Below the pieces are notes generated by a model. The model made no database searches, was not told the origin of the DNA, and was given only the letters and a program-made list of their open reading frames with translations. Below, in pieces: positions 13,531 through 21,216 of a stretch of 28,136 nucleotides of DNA. Position 1 is the stretch's first letter. Every line of letters begins with the position of its first letter. Where the stretch lies: the IMG/VR virus record IMGVR_UViG_3300031603_000022, positions 1 through 28,136 of that record; one strand, given 5' to 3'. The stretch comes from a virus. Made by a program: the position numbers and the translations under genes.

Positions 13531-15570
13531 TCCTAGATAACTCAGAGCCGTTGAGAAGCAATAGTCCGCCCAATAAGTAAATGACCCACCCCCGTTGTCT
13601 TCTGACATCATTACTCCATTAGCACCGCCAATTAACTGCTTTATATATCCGTTAGTCCTCGTAATCTGGTTGGTTAAAAGAATACTATTTTCATCAATCA
13701 CATCCGTAAAGTTTGACGGGGATTTCACAACGTATAGCAATGACTTACCCCCTTCGACCACCGTTTGATTGTAGATATTACAACCATCAACCCACTCCCA
13801 AATGTCTCCAAAAGGATTCTCAACACCCCGATAACGATTAACTGTCGTTGTGGCGGTTCCTACGTAATCTGGTATGGTGTAGCTCACTTCTCCACTACCA
13901 TTTGCCAATGAATTAGAGGTCCCGCAAGGGATTAGTGGATTGTAACCGTTAAACGTACCCCATTCCCCACTTATTATATTAGTTACTCCACTACCTAAAC
14001 CGCCCTGTTTGTAGCCTTCCGCCGTCAATGTCGCATCAACCGCAGTCTGGCTATTTCGAGTAGCATATTCAACCAAAAACAGCCTCCACACGGCTTGATG
14101 ATTCTCCCAAGATTTTTGATAGAAAGTTGAACCCCGATTATTTGCGTAAGTTCGGTAATTAGTCCTGCTAATTAAAGTGGCGGGCATTCCTAATTGTTGA
14201 TCGGTAGTATTATTTCCCCCTTTATAAGTGGATGTGACATTCTGAACGCTTGCTAGTTCAAGATTAGATCTATTGAGCGCCGCCTTATAAGCGCCTATGT
14301 AGAATTTAACTACTCTTGTAAATCCTGAGATGTTTTCTTCAGATATTTTAATTCTGCGTGTATTGCCAGATTCCTCCCATTTGTAATAGTGAGCAGGAAT
14401 CTCAATCATTACCTGCCCGTCTGTACCATCTAAATTACTTGCATCCCCATTAGCTTTTTTACTCCAATCGGTAGAGTTTAAGTAGTAATTCACTGCCCCG
14501 TTATCAGCAATTAAACAACCCCTCATTTTATTTTGGAGAGGAAGTGAAACGTGCTTATCGAGATCCCCTATACGAGTAACCACAGGGTTAGAATTAGTTA
14601 TATCCCATTCTATTCCATAACTAATATTGTCATCTAAAATAGCTGCATAATAAATTATAATATTCTTGATCCGCTGCCCAGTTGTCAACGTAAACGTCAT
14701 TCTATCACCATTTAGATTGAGCCAAGCACTAGAGGATTCAAGGTCAGCAACTATACCAGAATAAGCTGTCCAACTTGATCCGTCGTAATAATCAAAGGTC
14801 ATCGTTGTAGCGGTCGAACCTGTAAAGTTAAAATAGGTATCCCCGCTTGTTAGACATGAGTAGTATTTTTCACCCTCTAACGTTTCATTCACTTCAAAAG
14901 TTCCGCTAATATTAGTAAACGTTTTTGGTCTTGCATTTAAAACAGGTTCATCAAAAAAAGTATTTCGATATAACAATGTATCCATGTAATTTATCAGGAC
15001 AGTATTGTTAAATATTTTCGTTTCATCTGTCTGAGTAGCTCGAAGCAAATCTAAATACTTATCGTACCGTTGATCGGAAGTTAAAAGATAATCATAAGCA
15101 AAAACAGATAATACATAAGTCCCAGCTGTTGGCGTTATTTCTAAATCAGTTGAAAAGTCTATCCCTGCTGAAAATTCCGATATAACACACTGCCAAGCGT
15201 TTTGAGTGTAAACGTCCGTGTCAGAATTGTTTACATAGTTTTGGGTTAATCCCGTTCCTGAAAATGAACCGCCTGTAATCTCTAATTTATCAGCTCCGCC
15301 GTCAAGTAGCAGTTTTGTATTATCAGCAGGTAAAAGATAGGTTACTATGGTCTTTATACCTGTCAAAGTTACACCGCTATCAAAATCAGTAGAAGTGCCA
15401 TTAAAGTAAACAGCATAGTTTTTATCCGTGCGCTTAAATTCACCGCTTGTTAGGACTCCTTTCGTACCAAAGCTAATAAGCGAACCACTGCCATTTCCAT
15501 TAAATTGATATTTTTGCGCCTGTAACCCAAGCCCGCAGAATAGGAATATTAAAATTATAAGTTTCTTCAT
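13393..15570 (-). CDS. Secreted DGR-target-like adhesin (C-type-lectin fold)
   Basis: This 725-aa protein begins with signal peptide MKKLIILIFLFCGLGLQAQ, predicted to be cut near residue 19. The middle resembles Bacteroidota phage adhesins: around residues 335-400 come IGDLDKHVSLP, NKMRGCLI and GQVMIEIPAHYYKWEE. From about 589 the formylglycine-generating-enzyme/C-type-lectin signature FGDIWEWVDG (W591) appears. The last 45 residues read LRAPVVGGSVYSGVNAGFG then SSYAASNSYSAAYFGSRLC, the layout of DGR variable regions (compare GGSW-NNG-NAG-NNA-S-N-GFR). It is probably a receptor-binding protein with diversified binding site. The 32-aa microprotein overlaps its start (ATGA). Confidence 0.82.
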   Translation of the reverse strand: MKKLIILIFLFCGLGLQAQKYQFNGNGSGSLISFGTKGVLTSGEFKRTDKNYAVYFNGTSTDFDSGVTLTGIKTIVTYLLPADNTKLLLDGGADKLEITGGSFSGTGLTQNYVNNSDTDVYTQNAWQCVISEFSAGIDFSTDLEITPTAGTYVLSVFAYDYLLTSDQRYDKYLDLLRATQTDETKIFNNTVLINYMDTLLYRNTFFDEPVLNARPKTFTNISGTFEVNETLEGEKYYSCLTSGDTYFNFTGSTATTMTFDYYDGSSWTAYSGIVADLESSSAWLNLNGDRMTFTLTTGQRIKNIIIYYAAILDDNISYGIEWDITNSNPVVTRIGDLDKHVSLPLQNKMRGCLIADNGAVNYYLNSTDWSKKANGDASNLDGTDGQVMIEIPAHYYKWEESGNTRRIKISEENISGFTRVVKFYIGAYKAALNRSNLELASVQNVTSTYKGGNNTTDQQLGMPATLISRTNYRTYANNRGSTFYQKSWENHQAVWRLFLVEYATRNSQTAVDATLTAEGYKQGGLGSGVTNIISGEWGTFNGYNPLIPCGTSNSLANGSGEVSYTIPDYVGTATTTVNRYRGVENPFGDIWEWVDGCNIYNQTVVEGGKSLLYVVKSPSNFTDVIDENSILLTNQITRTNGYIKQLIGGANGVMMSEDNGGGSFTYWADYCFSTALSYLGLRAPVVGGSVYSGVNAGFGCVHSSYAASNSYSAAYFGSRLCCLGL

Positions 15571-15665
15571 GTCTTTCTTCGTTTAATCCAGTGCTTTATA
15601 TTCATAACCACCACGTATAAAAATAGTATCATTGCAAATATAGTACCTGCTGGAAGTTCTTTCAT
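15567..15665 (-). CDS. 32-aa membrane microprotein
   Basis: The 32 residues begin MKELPAGTIFAMILFLYVVV, one transmembrane helix (about 7-21), followed by a strongly basic tail MNIKHWIKRRKT. It is too short for usual gene callers. Support comes from position: its ATG overlaps the upstream stop as TAATG, and its own stop overlaps the DGR-target start as ATGA. A hydrophobic helix with C-terminal Lys/Arg predicts N-out/C-in orientation. It may help membrane targeting or export of the adhesin, or be a small lysis/antiholin-like peptide. Function unknown. Confidence 0.65.
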   Translation of the reverse strand: MKELPAGTIFAMILFLYVVVMNIKHWIKRRKT

Positions 15666-16132
15666 TACAACCAAGTTCTATGTGCTAACCAAATCGCTGT
15701 TATGTCAACAACCCTATCTTTATTCTTAGTCCTCCAATCTTTTCGGAAGGCTACAACCTCAGTTTTTCTATCCCAATAGACTGTCTCTGTTACAACCACA
15801 TTCTCTGGATCGGTGTTATCTATACTACCTTGCACTTTTACGGCTGTGCCTGCTAAGAATGGCTTTATATACTCCTTCATTGTCTTTTCTGCAAACTCGT
15901 AGACTTTTTTAAGGTCTGAATAAGCGAACTGCCCGTCTATGCCAGCTTGACAAGCACCTATACTTGGATAATAAAGTAGTACATTCCATATCGCTGTCCC
16001 TTGCTCAAGAGTCATAGGAATAGGCTCTGCTTTGGGTTTTGGAAACATCGAGTTAAAAATCAAAACCTCTTGACTAAATCCTGAGAATGTTATTAGGATT
16101 ATTGCTGTTATTAAAATTGCTAGTTTTTTCAT
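15665..16132 (-). CDS. Secreted protein in the tail/adhesin cluster (155 aa)
   Basis: Signal peptide MKKLAILITAIILITFSGFSQ precedes a mature domain of about 134 residues with segments EPIPMTLEQGTAIWNVLLYY, QAGIDGQFAYSDLKKVYEF and TEVVAFRKDWRTKNKD. ATG 16132 is chosen because it begins the signal peptide and is 7 bases after the previous stop; the frame could start at 16165, but that adds residues that break the signal peptide. Family not recognised. It is stop/start-coupled (TAATG) to the microprotein. Likely a periplasmic or surface protein, or a virion part with a signal peptide. Confidence 0.7.
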   Translation of the reverse strand: MKKLAILITAIILITFSGFSQEVLIFNSMFPKPKAEPIPMTLEQGTAIWNVLLYYPSIGACQAGIDGQFAYSDLKKVYEFAEKTMKEYIKPFLAGTAVKVQGSIDNTDPENVVVTETVYWDRKTEVVAFRKDWRTKNKDRVVDITAIWLAHRTWL

Positions 16133-16139
16133 TATCTTC

Positions 16140-16367
16140 TTATTTTTTAATGATGAGATTACCAAAAGAATCCGAAGCGTCTAACTCTAAAAAGCCTTGG
16201 ATATAATAGTGACTTCCTGAGTGTATCTCATGGTGAGCGTAATCAATACTCATTGCAACGCCCGTTGTAGCATCCACCTTAGACGTTGAAGATACCGCAC
16301 TTCCTGATTGAGCCTGAAGCCCAAAGGAAATAAGTATTAATCCTAGTACAAATAGTATTTTTTTCAT
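16140..16367 (-). CDS. Small secreted protein (75 aa)
   Basis: Signal peptide MKKILFVLGLILISFGLQAQ is followed by about 55 residues, SGSAVSSTSKVDATTGVAMS then a hydrophilic beta-rich part ending DSFGNLIIKK. I chose ATG 16367 (two bases after the stop of the upstream gene, TAA-TC-ATG); the frame begins at 16376. It has no recognised domain. Its mature part is short and could be a decoration or a piece of a multi-part fibre complex with its secreted neighbours. Confidence 0.68.
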   Translation of the reverse strand: MKKILFVLGLILISFGLQAQSGSAVSSTSKVDATTGVAMSIDYAHHEIHSGSHYYIQGFLELDASDSFGNLIIKK

Positions 16368-16369
16368 GA

Positions 16370-17251
16370 TTACCATGCTTTAGAAACAAGTGAAGTAACA
16401 GTTGCATCTGTTCCAGGATCAGTGCCAACTTTAATTTGTGGTTGGATAGCTGGAATCACGTTATCAGTTTGGAAAGTGTAGATTAGTAAAACATCTGCAT
16501 CCGTTCCAAGTTCAATATATTCTACATCAACCGTAATTACAGTAGAAGAAACAGTAGCTATTAACTGACTATATTCGTCCGTAGCTGCTTGAGTTGGTAG
16601 AGCTAAGAATCTTACTTGAAAGTCTGTGGCAGCGTTTATATCTAATATAACCCAATAAGCTCCTTTTCTGTAAGTCCTCATGTCTATTGGATCACCTATA
16701 TCAACCCATGAGGTTGTGACTGCCTGAGAAGTACCTTCGTGATCTACTGGAGATGTATAATGCGAAGAGAGCGGATTAAGTTGTAGAAACTTGAGAGCTT
16801 CGGCTGTGTAATCAACTGTGATTTTCGGACCATTAATAACCACCTCCAAAGCATCCCCCGAGGCTAGCGTGTCACCGACCTCTCCAGTAATAGTAACCAC
16901 CCCAGCCGAATGAGTAAGTGTTATCCCGCTTTGTCCATTTATATAGTAACCACTTGCTCCCGATCTGACATATTTAATGTAGACTAATTGGGCATCGTTT
17001 ACAATACTAACCGGCAGATTAGACAGCGTGAGTGTGGATGCTGAAGTGTACACAGCCGTTCCAACTTCTGTATTAATATAATAAAGTCCTGACGGAGTTC
17101 CACCACCTGACGAAGCGCCAACATCCTGAACGTTAAGCGTGTCACCCGTTGAGATAGCCGAGATATCAATCCCGATAACCTTCTCGTTGACCTGAGCCTG
17201 AAGTCCTAGCCCCAGCCCTATAATCGCGAATAATAATATTAATTTCTTCAT
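16370..17251 (-). CDS. Secreted protein, possible fibre-associated (293 aa)
   Basis: Signal peptide MKKLILLFAIIGLGLGLQAQ is followed by a beta-rich mature region of about 273 residues. Parts such as YTSASTLTLSNLPVSIVND, GITLTHSAGVVTITGEVGD and a later segment with TSWVDIGDPIDMRTYRKGAY look like phage fibre or knob-like beta sandwiches. The start overlaps the upstream stop by 4 bases (ATGA). No clear family. It lies between fibre-like and adhesin-like genes and most likely belongs to the same receptor-binding apparatus. Confidence 0.72.
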   Translation of the reverse strand: MKKLILLFAIIGLGLGLQAQVNEKVIGIDISAISTGDTLNVQDVGASSGGGTPSGLYYINTEVGTAVYTSASTLTLSNLPVSIVNDAQLVYIKYVRSGASGYYINGQSGITLTHSAGVVTITGEVGDTLASGDALEVVINGPKITVDYTAEALKFLQLNPLSSHYTSPVDHEGTSQAVTTSWVDIGDPIDMRTYRKGAYWVILDINAATDFQVRFLALPTQAATDEYSQLIATVSSTVITVDVEYIELGTDADVLLIYTFQTDNVIPAIQPQIKVGTDPGTDATVTSLVSKAW

Positions 17252-17673
17252 TTCGTTTGACTTTTAGTGATTCGTTTATAAGGCATGAATATTTTAGTCA
17301 CCCCGTTAATATCAATTTTTGCACCAATATAATCAAACGGGATGTACCTGTACTGAAAGGAATAAGGGCCGACCTCTGTCAGGGAGTCCACTAACCCCAC
17401 ATTGTAAGGCATGAAAAGGCTGTCAGGGATAAGTGCCGGGTCTGTCGGATAGCCATTCGTGGCAGGATCGCTTGCCACCACTATTTGGATCGTTGCGTTC
17501 AAAGTTCCCTGCAACGTGTCAGCGTAGAAATACCACCCTTCAACAAAATTAGGGTCAAAAACCCTGAAGCGGATGATCGTATCAGTCTCCACGTTTAACG
17601 TGTCAGTAAATACCCTCTGACCCATGACAAGAAGTGGGGCCGTCAGTGCGATAATTAAAAGTAATTTTTTCAT
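17248..17673 (-). CDS. Secreted protein (141 aa)
   Basis: Signal peptide MKKLLLIIALTAPLLVMGQ precedes a beta-rich mature domain with RVFTDTLNVETDTIIRFRVF, a pattern of alternating strands, and DSLTEVGPYSFQYRYIPFDY. Function is unknown. It follows the fibre gene after 20 bases and is coupled to the next gene by a 4-base ATGA overlap, so it is in the same operon. The content looks like a small beta-sandwich domain, consistent with a fibre chaperone or accessory tail protein. Confidence 0.7.
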   Translation of the reverse strand: MKKLLLIIALTAPLLVMGQRVFTDTLNVETDTIIRFRVFDPNFVEGWYFYADTLQGTLNATIQIVVASDPATNGYPTDPALIPDSLFMPYNVGLVDSLTEVGPYSFQYRYIPFDYIGAKIDINGVTKIFMPYKRITKSQTK

Positions 17674-17692
17674 CTTGTTTATTTATTTATTG

Positions 17693-20035
17693 CTAATTTA
17701 GTAATAATCTGCTTAGTAGTCCGTTTTTTTTCCAACTGCCCGGTTTTGCTTCTACTAAAAGCCCTTTTTTATAATATTTTGTTGTCTTTCTTCTTTGCTT
17801 GTAATCGTAGGTGTATTCGATTTGATACTCCGTATGGTCTATTCCTACTCTCCAATCATCTATCGAGGAGGGAACTGGATGCGGGCCGGGTTGGTTTGGC
17901 ATCACAGGGGGCCCGACATAAGTAATGATGCCGCCTGAAACTGTAACCTCATCACCATTAGCAATTAAAAAAGTATCATCAATTCCGGCTGTCCCGTTAT
18001 CTTTAAATCCAGCTGAAGCGTCAACTGTTCCAGTTAGGTCCAAACTTACGTTGGAGGTGAGTTCACTATTGGTTAACGCTAACACTGCAGACGCATCGGG
18101 ACTTCTCAATCCTGTTACTGTTGAACTCATATATAGCCTTACCCAACCTCCAGGACCTGCCAATTGAAGCTGATCGGATGATGATTCATCATACCACATC
18201 TTATAATCTGAAGACGTACCCCAGATAGTGTATATATTATCTTTTGCCATTAAATTACCAGAAGAGTATTCAACCCCTGTAAAAGCACCAAAACTCCCTC
18301 CGTTATTGTACTGCACATCGTTGGTGAGTCCTGCCGGTGTCCCTCCGGATGGCAAAGTTTGCCATGACTTATCCCCTCTCCAATATTGGGCTGTTGTTCC
18401 TGCGGTTATTGACGGCTCTGCGCCGATGTCGCTTAATACATTTGCAGGCGTTCTTTGAGAAATAGTTCCTCCTCCAGTTGGAGCAGTTAAAAAATCACCT
18501 GATCCGTTCACCATGGTTTGAATATTCCCCACCCCATAGATTGTCGCACCTAATGAAGTTGTGGCGAATTTGGTGACATTATTATAATACAGCGCCACTG
18601 CGCCGTCTGGTGTAAATCTAGCCATCGTCTCGCCCCCGAATTTTCTCAGTTGAATGTATCCACTTGCTACATCCCAGCTGGCGTTTCCAGCCGAATTATA
18701 AATATAGCTATCGGAATCTAGGCTTAGTTTGAAGTCGGAAGTAGACCCATTAAAGGTCATTGTTCCTAAATTTGATAATGTGACATTACTATTTTGGAGT
18801 AATTTACCAGTACCACCATCAAAACGAGCTAAAGCATTAACAGTTGAACTTGCTGGACCAACTACATCCCCCGTAGCAATAGGAAGTGTTTGCCATGACT
18901 TATCCCCTCTCCAATATTGGGCTGTTGTTCCTGCGGTTATTGACGGCTCTTTACCGTTAAATGTATTCCAGTCAGTGTTAGATAAGGCCCCGATTGCTGA
19001 GGTGCTGGACAGCCCTAAGCTCATTACCTGAGTTGATAGGCTCAATCCATTTGCTGGCGTTCCGACTGTTACTGGATCGTGGATAGCCGTATAGGCAGCA
19101 TCCCAGTTAGTTTGGCTGGCATCTGTCGGCAACGAATACCCGGCGCTAAAGCCAATCCCTAAAGTTCCCGCCCCCGTGATTGGTGATCCTGATACAGTAA
19201 AACCTGTCGGGACAGTTTGAGCAACGCTTGTTACCGTACCTGTCCCACTAACATCCCCCCATTCGGGAATAAGTCCCGCGCTAACTTTTAGGATTTGTCC
19301 CGCCGTGCCAATCGGCAATCTGGCCGGTACCGTTTGGAAATACATAATATCCCCCAGTGTTGTCAAAGGGGATGTCAATTTACCGTTCCAAGTTGAAGCG
19401 GAAGCAATCCTACCGTCCGCTAATGTCCCTGTCCATCCTGCTGTAATTGATGTAGCGCTTAATAGAGATGTCGTTGGACTTCCTCCTAAAGTGAGTGTAA
19501 CATTTGTATCATCTACTTTAGTTAAAGCTGATGGAGTTAGAGCGTCTTGCTTTCCGTTAAATATATTCCAATCAGTATTACTTAAAGCTCCGATTGTTGA
19601 GGTGCTTGAAAGGCCTAAACTCAGCGCCTGAGTCACCAAACTCAACCCGTTAGCCGTTCCAAGCGTGACAGCATTATGCCTTGATGTTGTGTTAAGATTC
19701 CACTGAGTCGAGTTGTTGGTTATTGAAGCACTCCAAGCGGATCCGGTTGACAAAGCAATTCCTGCGCCCGGATATACCATTGACCCACCCCCTGACGAGA
19801 GAAGAGTCCTGTAATTAACTCCGTCCAACGAGTCAACCGGGTTAGCCATTCGCTTGTAACTGTATTGGCCTGCGCTGTCAGCGTGAGGAGCTATCAGAGA
19901 GTCTACTGCTCCCGATCCGATTCCGTACATCAGTTTCCTGAGCTTCAAAGTCCTCGCATCCACGGCTCCGCCCTGAGCCATTAAGCCAAGGGAGAAAAGG
20001 AGGACTATTGTTGTTACTATTAATTTTCTCATCAT
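17693..20035 (-). CDS. Tail-fibre-like protein with signal peptide (780 aa)
   Basis: Signal peptide MMRKLIVTTIVLLFSLGLMAQ is followed by a long repeat-built fibre. Visible repeats: LSNTDWNxFNGK (twice), GTTAQYWRGDKSWQTLP (twice), LGDIMYFQTVPARLPIGTAG, and TVTSVAQTVPTGFTV, all common in phage fibres of Bacteroidota phages. The C-terminal 65 residues are hydrophilic and basic (YDYKQRRKTTKYYKKGL). A 63-bp stretch is exactly duplicated in the gene. It overlaps the upstream gene by 4 bases. The likely role is a long tail fibre, yet the signal peptide is unexpected for a virion protein assembled in the cytoplasm. Confidence 0.82.
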   Translation of the reverse strand: MMRKLIVTTIVLLFSLGLMAQGGAVDARTLKLRKLMYGIGSGAVDSLIAPHADSAGQYSYKRMANPVDSLDGVNYRTLLSSGGGSMVYPGAGIALSTGSAWSASITNNSTQWNLNTTSRHNAVTLGTANGLSLVTQALSLGLSSTSTIGALSNTDWNIFNGKQDALTPSALTKVDDTNVTLTLGGSPTTSLLSATSITAGWTGTLADGRIASASTWNGKLTSPLTTLGDIMYFQTVPARLPIGTAGQILKVSAGLIPEWGDVSGTGTVTSVAQTVPTGFTVSGSPITGAGTLGIGFSAGYSLPTDASQTNWDAAYTAIHDPVTVGTPANGLSLSTQVMSLGLSSTSAIGALSNTDWNTFNGKEPSITAGTTAQYWRGDKSWQTLPIATGDVVGPASSTVNALARFDGGTGKLLQNSNVTLSNLGTMTFNGSTSDFKLSLDSDSYIYNSAGNASWDVASGYIQLRKFGGETMARFTPDGAVALYYNNVTKFATTSLGATIYGVGNIQTMVNGSGDFLTAPTGGGTISQRTPANVLSDIGAEPSITAGTTAQYWRGDKSWQTLPSGGTPAGLTNDVQYNNGGSFGAFTGVEYSSGNLMAKDNIYTIWGTSSDYKMWYDESSSDQLQLAGPGGWVRLYMSSTVTGLRSPDASAVLALTNSELTSNVSLDLTGTVDASAGFKDNGTAGIDDTFLIANGDEVTVSGGIITYVGPPVMPNQPGPHPVPSSIDDWRVGIDHTEYQIEYTYDYKQRRKTTKYYKKGLLVEAKPGSWKKNGLLSRLLLN
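18357..18950 (-). repeat. Exact 63-bp direct repeat pair in the fibre gene
   Basis: Bases 18357-18419 and 18888-18950 are identical over 63 bp and encode the module EPSITAGTTAQYWRGDKSWQ. Identity at the DNA level, including third positions, indicates recent duplication or recombination within the fibre gene. A second module, LSNTDWNxFNGK, is also repeated (about 18957 and 19552) but has diverged. Confidence 0.85.
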
Positions 20036-21216
20036 GCTGATACTTGAGTTCTGTCAAAATTAATCACAATTCTTAGTATTGCCCCAGCTCCTGTTACCGT
20101 AAAGTACAGAGTCTCGGCGTTGTCTATATTCCTCAACTTGTGTCTTGGGATTTCTAAAAATACCCCGCCTTGCACGTAAGTTGCTTTGTCAATTGTCCCC
20201 TCAGTCGTATCGAAAATGTCATCCCCGCCAACTGTTGTGCCACATTTGACCGTTGCGCTCGCTGCCGCGCTGGTTGTGGCGTGTTGCAGCCAAACCGTGT
20301 GGAGCATATACTCCGCAGGTCGGGTTGCCTGCACTCCTGCGCCTGTCACCGCGTCTTCTCTGACTGTCACTATCGCGTCATCCATATCACTGCTTCCTGT
20401 TTCAATTCCTAAATCGTCAACATTTAATCCTATTGCATTTTTCTCTGTCAGCTCCACAGTAACCTGAAAAAGTGTAGACCCGCCAAATAGTTCTGAGTCT
20501 ATGGCATCCCCTTTGATATACCTAATATCATTAATGGTGAAAGTGTCTAAGCTGGTCACAGTCATCAACCTTTTGACCATATATTTAGGCACTGGTCCTG
20601 TTTTGAGGATGATGCCGGTGTAATTGGTTGCAGATATCAGGGTGTCCGATTGGGAGCCTCTAAGAACCTCGTTTTCATCTGTTAAGAATATTTCTCTGTC
20701 CTGAGCCTCTATGTAAAAAAACATACTGGCAATATTGGACCAATCTATAAAGAATCCCGACAGGTCCGCGTTGCTCCGGTCCTGGTTGTTGTAATCTACT
20801 CGCTTGATCCTACCCTTAGCAATATCCTCAGTTAGGTCACTGATTTTAATTGGCTCGCCGGTTATCACGTCAGCGCCTTGAGTGGCTGTCATCCAAACGA
20901 CTTTACCGTTGTAAGGCGTCATGTCGACACTGAAATTCCAGTAAGTGCGAGTAACCACTCCAACTATTGTATTAATCAGGGTGCCTGCAACCGTGGCCAG
21001 CAAGGTTCCATCTTCGTAAATCTTCAGTGATACGGCTGTGGCTACATCTGAGATGAGTTGAAAGGGTATAGTCTCGCCATTGTTAGCCTTCTGACAGTAC
21101 CCTTTTGAAGTGAATCCTGCTTGCTTGATATTGGCGTGCAAGGTGTTGCTCTCAGTCGGGTAATTCCCTGTGAGGTCTTTGAAGGTTAAGGCGCTATCTG
21201 CTGGACTAACTAACAT
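20032..21216 (-). CDS. Tail-tip or baseplate protein (394 aa)
   Basis: This 394-aa protein has no signal peptide. It is beta-rich with segments such as IPFQLISDVATAVSLKIYED, VTRTYWNFSVDMTPYNGKVV and FFIDWSNIASMFFYIEAQDR, ending EIPRHKLRN and RIVINFDRTQ. Its position between the 720-aa tail protein and the fibre gene, with 11- and 4-base overlaps, fits a distal tail or fibre-attachment protein. I recognise no family. Two halves may be separate domains, one resembling Ig-like beta-sandwiches. Confidence 0.65.
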   Translation of the reverse strand: MLVSPADSALTFKDLTGNYPTESNTLHANIKQAGFTSKGYCQKANNGETIPFQLISDVATAVSLKIYEDGTLLATVAGTLINTIVGVVTRTYWNFSVDMTPYNGKVVWMTATQGADVITGEPIKISDLTEDIAKGRIKRVDYNNQDRSNADLSGFFIDWSNIASMFFYIEAQDREIFLTDENEVLRGSQSDTLISATNYTGIILKTGPVPKYMVKRLMTVTSLDTFTINDIRYIKGDAIDSELFGGSTLFQVTVELTEKNAIGLNVDDLGIETGSSDMDDAIVTVREDAVTGAGVQATRPAEYMLHTVWLQHATTSAAASATVKCGTTVGGDDIFDTTEGTIDKATYVQGGVFLEIPRHKLRNIDNAETLYFTVTGAGAILRIVINFDRTQVSA

